Below the pieces are notes generated by a model. That model was given only the letters and a program-made list of their open reading frames with translations. It did no database searches and was not told where the DNA came from. The translations under genes and the position numbers were made by a program. This document shows positions 12,337 to 15,764 of a DNA stretch of 15,764 nucleotides, piece by piece (the first letter of the stretch is position 1; the number at the start of each line of letters is the position of its first letter). Location of the stretch: NCBI GenBank assembly GCA_030146745.1, contig JASLBD010000169.1, positions 1-15,764 of the forward strand, in the 5' to 3' direction. Source of the stretch: Allosphingosinicella sp. Lineage in GTDB: Bacteria; Pseudomonadota; Alphaproteobacteria; Sphingomonadales; Sphingomonadaceae.

Positions 12337-14668
12337 GGCGGCGCCTCCGTTTCGCTTGGGTCTCGCCGGCCAGAGCGGCGAGCAGGGCCTCGCGGTCGTA
12401 GCGATGGATGCTGTCGCTCCGGCCTTCCGCCTCGGTGCGGATCCGGACCAGGCGCGCGCCCTCGGGGGGCTCGGCCGCGCCGGCTTCGTCGCAGGCGATG
12501 ACGATCGAGGCCGACTCGCTGCCCGGGGCTCCGCCGGCGACGACTTCATAGCCGGCGCTCTCGATCAGCGGTCGAAGGATCGCGTCCATGAAGGGATCGC
12601 CCGCGGGAATGGCGCAGACCGGCCGCGCCGATCGGGCGGCGGGGCGGCCGCCGTGACGGGCGAAAAGCCAGTGCAGATCGAGCAGCTCGGCCTGCTCGTC
12701 GCCGACTAGGACGACTCCGCGCACTTCGCCCGGCGCGGCCGCCGGCATCAGCCCTCCGGGGAGCGGGAGGATATCGACGACTTCGGCGAAGCCGTAGGCG
12801 ATCTCGTCATGGCCGTCGCTGAGTCGGAGCAGCCGGATCGGCCGGCCGGGCGCCTCGGAGCCGCAGCCTTCGAGCGGAAGCAGGGTTTCGCCGAGCGCGA
12901 CGTGGAGCCGGCCGGCGCTGAGCCGGACGGCTTCGGCGCGGACGTCCTCGATCCGCTGGACGGCGGCGACGGGCACCAGCCGCTTCGTCCCCGCCAGGGT
13001 CCTGAACAGGAGCGCGGCGGGGCCCTGCGCCGCCGCCGGCGCAGGCGCCGCCTCCACGATCGCGGCGCCGCGGTGGAGGACGAGGCCGGCGCGGGCGGCG
13101 ATTCCCGGCGGATCGAGCAGGAGCACCGGCTTGCCGTCGTCGGCGATGGTGGTGCCGGCATAGAGGCCGGCCGCCATCACCGCCGGAGCGGCGGGCTTCA
13201 CCACCAGCTCCTCATGATCGTGAATGTCGTCGACGGCGAGCGCATAGAGGTCGGCGCCCGCGGGCCTCAACAGGACCAGGCTCTGCGACGCCGGATCCGG
13301 GCAGAGATCGAGCCCGAGCGAATAGCGCAGGTCGACGAGCGGCAGGCGGCGGCCGCGCACCGTGACGAAGGCGGCTCCGCCGACCGTCTCGACCCGCACC
13401 CCGCCGCCCTTGACCCGGACGATCTCCTCTATCGCCGATCGCGGGATGGCATAGACCTGGCCGCCGGCGGCGACGGTGAGCGCCGGGATGATGGTGAGGG
13501 TGAGCGGCACCTTGAGGGTGAGGACGACCCCCTGCCCCGTCCGGCTCTCGATCTCGACGAGGCCGCCGATCCGTTCGACATTGGCCCGGACCACGTCCAT
13601 TCCGACTCCCCGGCCGGAAAGGTCGGTCACTTCGGCCGCGGTCGAGAGACCGGCTTCGAAGACCAGGGCATGCTTTTCCGCCTCGCTCAGCCGCTCGGCC
13701 CGTTCGGCGGTGAGGACCCCGGCCGCGACCGCCCGGTTGACGAGCTTGTCGCCGTCGATGCCGGCGCCGTCGTCGGAAATTTCGAGAAGGATCTGGTTGC
13801 CGGCCTGCCGGGCGCAGACGCTGAGGCAGCCGGCTTCCTTCTTGCCGGCCCGGCGCCGAGCGGCGGGGCTTTCGATGCCGTGGTCGATCGCGTTGCGGAT
13901 GATGTGGGTGAGCGGATCGCGGATCATCTCGAGCATCTCGCGGTCGATCTCGACGTCGCCGCCGTCTATCTCGAGTGCGACCTGCTTGCCGGTCTGGCCG
14001 CAAACGTCGCGGACCATGCGCGGCAGGGGCGCGAAGAGGTTGTCGATGCGCTGCATCCGTGTCCGGGTGATGGCGTCGCGAAGATCGGCGACGGTGGCGG
14101 AAACCCGGTCGAAGGCGGCGAGCATCTCGACGTCGCCTGTGGCTCGGATCCGCCGGGCGAGCTCGTTGCGTGCGAGGACGAGATCGGAGACTCCGCTCAT
14201 CATCCGGTCGAGAAGCTCCACCGGAAGTCGGACCGTGCGGCTCGATGTACGCGCGGCCTGGTTCGCCGGGGCAGCCTCGGCCTCGGCGATTTCGGAGGGC
14301 TCCTCGACGGACAAGGCGTCGATCAGGGCGCTGTCGTCCTCGCTCGCCAGTGTTTCGCCGGTCTCGATCGCCTCGACCAGCTCGGCGAGGCGGTCGATGA
14401 CGGCGAGGACGGCGCTCACCAGCCGGGCGTCGGCGCTGCGCTCGCCCGAGCGGACCGCGGAGAGGGCGTCCTCGGCGGCGTGGCTGAGGGCCCGGATCCG
14501 GGGCAGGTCGAAGAAGCCGCTATTGCCCTTGACGGTGTGGACGAAGCGGAAAATCTCGTCGAGTCGGGCGCGGTCGTCCGGCATGGCTTCCCAGGCGACG
14601 ATCTCCCCGGAGAGCGCCTCCAGCATCTCCCGCGTTTCCGCGATGAAATCGTTGATGAGTTCGTCCAC
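12329..14668 (-). CDS. cheA: CheA, chemotaxis histidine kinase with extra CheW-like domain and receiver-like tail
   Basis: A 779-residue protein starting at a GTG (14668). Domains in order: HPt with the phospho-accepting H44 in 'FRFVHTVKGNSGFF'; an Ala/Glu-rich linker (about 110-143) with no P2 domain; dimerisation helices (about 145-210); HATPase with the N-box 'HIIRNAIDHGIE', 'SDDGAGID' (298-305) and 'GRGVGMDVV' (352-360); a CheW-like domain (about 385-520); a second, degenerate CheW-like domain (about 548-675); and a receiver-like tail (682-779). The tail keeps an Asp at about 727 (IACDEAG) but lacks the acidic pair and the Lys, so it probably cannot be phosphorylated normally. CheA autophosphorylates and passes phosphate to CheY and CheB. 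The tail ends in a poly-Arg run. Confidence 0.95.
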   Translation of the reverse strand: MDELINDFIAETREMLEALSGEIVAWEAMPDDRARLDEIFRFVHTVKGNSGFFDLPRIRALSHAAEDALSAVRSGERSADARLVSAVLAVIDRLAELVEAIETGETLASEDDSALIDALSVEEPSEIAEAEAAPANQAARTSSRTVRLPVELLDRMMSGVSDLVLARNELARRIRATGDVEMLAAFDRVSATVADLRDAITRTRMQRIDNLFAPLPRMVRDVCGQTGKQVALEIDGGDVEIDREMLEMIRDPLTHIIRNAIDHGIESPAARRRAGKKEAGCLSVCARQAGNQILLEISDDGAGIDGDKLVNRAVAAGVLTAERAERLSEAEKHALVFEAGLSTAAEVTDLSGRGVGMDVVRANVERIGGLVEIESRTGQGVVLTLKVPLTLTIIPALTVAAGGQVYAIPRSAIEEIVRVKGGGVRVETVGGAAFVTVRGRRLPLVDLRYSLGLDLCPDPASQSLVLLRPAGADLYALAVDDIHDHEELVVKPAAPAVMAAGLYAGTTIADDGKPVLLLDPPGIAARAGLVLHRGAAIVEAAPAPAAAQGPAALLFRTLAGTKRLVPVAAVQRIEDVRAEAVRLSAGRLHVALGETLLPLEGCGSEAPGRPIRLLRLSDGHDEIAYGFAEVVDILPLPGGLMPAAAPGEVRGVVLVGDEQAELLDLHWLFARHGGRPAARSARPVCAIPAGDPFMDAILRPLIESAGYEVVAGGAPGSESASIVIACDEAGAAEPPEGARLVRIRTEAEGRSDSIHRYDREALLAALAGETQAKRRRRRG

Positions 14669-14711
14669 CTGGCCCCGCCGCTGTCGCGCCGGACGAGGAT
14701 TAGGGCCGGTT

Positions 14712-14728
14712 GGTTAAGGAGGGGTTAG
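14712..14728 (-). promoter_or_regulatory. Candidate CtrA-binding box before cheA
   Basis: On the minus strand CTAA-CCCCTCC-TTAACC matches the CtrA consensus TTAA-N7-TTAAC with one mismatch and correct 7-bp spacing. It is about 44 bp upstream of the cheA GTG. CtrA controls motility and chemotaxis genes in many alphaproteobacteria, and chpT is encoded 0.6 kb away, which makes the site plausible. It is still one motif match in GC-rich DNA. Confidence 0.45.
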
Positions 14729-14733
14729 TTGGC

Positions 14734-14820
14734 CGTCGTCCCAGCGAAGGCTGGGACCCCGGCGGGTGAAAAGCACCGAGGTCATCACCCCACGGGGCCC
14801 CAGCCTGCGCTGGGGCGACG
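14734..14820. repeat. REP pair downstream of the GIY-YIG gene
   Basis: Two facing arms, 14734-14760 (begins CGTCGTCCCAGCGAAGGCTG) and 14794-14820 (ends GCTGGGGCGACG), form a 27-bp inverted repeat with a few mismatches. Each arm is itself a small palindrome (CCAGCGAAGGCTGG). The right arm ends one base before the stop codon of the GIY-YIG gene. Confidence 0.88.
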
Positions 14821-15111
14821 CTATTGGATCATGCGCTCCCAAAGATCGTCCCAGTGCGGATTATGCTCCTGGATCAGTCGGATCTTCCACAGCCTCAGCC
14901 AGGCCTTCATCGCCTTTTCGCGGGCAATCGCGTCTTCGATCCGATCATGCGCCTCTACATAGACCAGCCGAGTGCAATGATATTTGCGAGTGAACTTGCC
15001 GCCCTCACCGTTCCGATGCTGCCAGACGCGGCGCGCAAGATCCGCAGTAACCCCGATGTAGATAACGTCGTGTGGCTTGTTGCAAAGCATATAAACCCAT
15101 CCGCCAACCAT
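14821..15111 (-). CDS. GIY-YIG nuclease-domain protein (small, URI-type)
   Basis: A 96-residue protein consisting of one GIY-YIG domain. The two-part motif is VYML (6-9) and IYIGVT (17-22). The conserved Arg is at 27 or 28 (DLARRVWQHR), and the metal-binding Glu is E65 (AIAREKAMKAW). The C-terminal 'NPHWDDL' is typical of the small stand-alone subfamily (COG2827-like). GIY-YIG domains cut one DNA strand using a tyrosine and a metal ion; the natural target of this subfamily is not established. The ATG at 15111 has no clear Shine-Dalgarno. The longer frame to 15300 translates the upstream REP and was rejected. All active-site residues appear present. The gene is bracketed by two near-identical REP pairs. 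Confidence 0.93.
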   Translation of the reverse strand: MVGGWVYMLCNKPHDVIYIGVTADLARRVWQHRNGEGGKFTRKYHCTRLVYVEAHDRIEDAIAREKAMKAWLRLWKIRLIQEHNPHWDDLWERMIQ

Positions 15112-15148
15112 ACGGAAAGCATGGAATAGCGCCGCCCCGAATGCAACC

Positions 15149-15222
15149 CGTCGTCCCAGCGAAGGCTGACTCGGCGTCTCGTTCCCGAGCCCAAATGGGC
15201 CCCAGCCTTCGCCGAGGCGACG
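15149..15222. repeat. REP pair upstream of the GIY-YIG gene
   Basis: Arms at 15149-15169 (CGTCGTCCCAGCGAAGGCTGA) and 15197-15222 (ends CGCCGAGGCGACG, with CCCCAGCC inside) are the same REP type as at 14734-14820, in the same order and orientation. The first 20 bases of the left arms are identical. The element ends 2 bp before the chpT stop codon. Confidence 0.85.
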
Positions 15223-15224
15223 GT

Positions 15225-15764
15225 TCAGGCCGTGGGGATCGACGCACCGACCAGAAGCACCCCCTCCTCCTGGTCCGCCACCTGCACCTCGCCGCCGCAA
15301 TCGGCGAGCAGGCAGTGGACCAGCCAGGCGGCGGCGCCGCGCGGGGCGATGGCGTCCTCGGCGACGTCGCCGAGCAGGGCCCGCTTCAGCTCGGGGTCGA
15401 GGACGATGCGCGGGCCGTCGGCGCGGACGACGATGTCCACCCCGCCGCCATGCTTCTCCGCGCCGACGTCGAGGCGGCCGCCGCGCACAAGGGCGTCGCC
15501 GGCGATGAGGACGAGGTTCAGGAGGACCTTGAGGGCCCGCTTGCTCATCGTCGGCTCGTCGACGATCCAGCCCAGCTGGATCCGGCCGTCGCCGCCGAAC
15601 AGCCCCTCGATCGCCACCCTCGCCTCGCGGGTGTCGACTTCGTCGCCGAAGCCTCCGGCGGCGCCGAAGGCCAGGCGGAAGAATTTGAGCTTGTTGGCGC
15701 TGGCCCGGGCGCTCTCGCCGAGCAGGTCCATGCAGCGAGCGCGCATCTCCGGATCGTGCTCGTC
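15225..15764 (-). CDS. chpT: ChpT, histidine phosphotransferase of the CtrA pathway (partial, N-terminus outside window)
   Basis: The frame runs to the window edge; about 179 residues are visible. The first visible part, 'DEHDPEMRARCMDLLGES', followed by 'ASANKLKFFRLAFGAAG', is the second half of the ChpT dimerisation helical hairpin. The rest is the degenerate kinase-like (GHKL) domain, which lacks a usable ATP site. The phosphorylated histidine (usually in an H-D-L motif) lies just outside the window. ChpT carries phosphate from CckA to CtrA and CpdR, and so links this locus to cell-cycle and motility control. The start cannot be given. Confidence 0.88.
   Translation of the reverse strand, partial: DEHDPEMRARCMDLLGESARASANKLKFFRLAFGAAGGFGDEVDTREARVAIEGLFGGDGRIQLGWIVDEPTMSKRALKVLLNLVLIAGDALVRGGRLDVGAEKHGGGVDIVVRADGPRIVLDPELKRALLGDVAEDAIAPRGAAAWLVHCLLADCGGEVQVADQEEGVLLVGASIPTA

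Noticed and set aside
12809..14728. 639-codon open frame opposite cheA
   Set aside because: CheA has recognisable domains along its whole length; the opposite frame has no recognisable motif and is an effect of high GC.
15112..15300. Longer start for the GIY-YIG gene
   Set aside because: The extension translates the REP pair and runs into chpT; the domain begins right after the ATG at 15111.
1..15764. tRNA genes, integrase or transposase genes, toxin-antitoxin pairs, prophage genes
   Set aside because: None was recognised on either strand when reading the frames and the gaps; this is by eye, without a search tool.

Overview
The window is a GC-rich piece of an alphaproteobacterial chromosome, most likely from the Sphingomonadales (Sphingomonas and relatives). 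That placement is inference. It rests on the high GC, GTG and TTG starts, REP-type palindromes between genes, a ChpT phosphotransferase, and a psp cluster with its own pspF. No phage, plasmid or CRISPR locus is visible. Most of the window reads as chromosomal housekeeping and stress genes, with short repeat elements between transcription units.

Layout. 1-971 (+): the end of an ABC exporter ATPase and its ABC-2 permease. 1012-2703 (-): a periplasmic TPR protein and PspF, the sigma-54 activator. 2763-5591 (+): a phage-shock (psp) operon behind a clear -24/-12 promoter. It encodes a 53-residue predicted exported peptide, PspA, PspB, PspC, and four further small membrane/coiled-coil proteins. 5689-6536 (+): SufE and a PaaI-type thioesterase. 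6537-6948: a non-coding repeat field. 6949-9312 (-): a predicted lipoprotein, a J-domain protein, RNase P RNA (rnpB) and an N-acetylmuramoyl-L-alanine amidase. 9485-14668 (-): a cheA-cheW-cheY-cheB-cheR operon with no chemoreceptor in the window. 14734-15222: a small GIY-YIG nuclease gene between two matching REP pairs. 15225-15764 (-): the C-terminal part of ChpT, cut by the window edge.

How the parts work together. PspF, held off by PspA in the known system, drives sigma-54 transcription of the psp operon under membrane stress. Here the operon is enlarged. PspB, the PspC tail and four downstream small proteins share a short C-terminal motif (consensus [LV]-E-R-I-x-T-x8-E-I-[DE]-x-L-R, complete in four of the six), which suggests a family of interacting or interchangeable membrane sensors. 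The che genes encode one complete excitation/adaptation set. Its CheA lacks a P2 domain and carries a second CheW-like domain and a degenerate receiver-like tail. A CtrA-like box lies before cheA, and chpT, part of the CtrA phosphorelay, lies nearby.

The most interesting signals are the expanded PspB-like family, the undescribed peptide that opens the psp operon, the REP-bracketed GIY-YIG gene, and the seven-copy palindrome array at 6588-6819.
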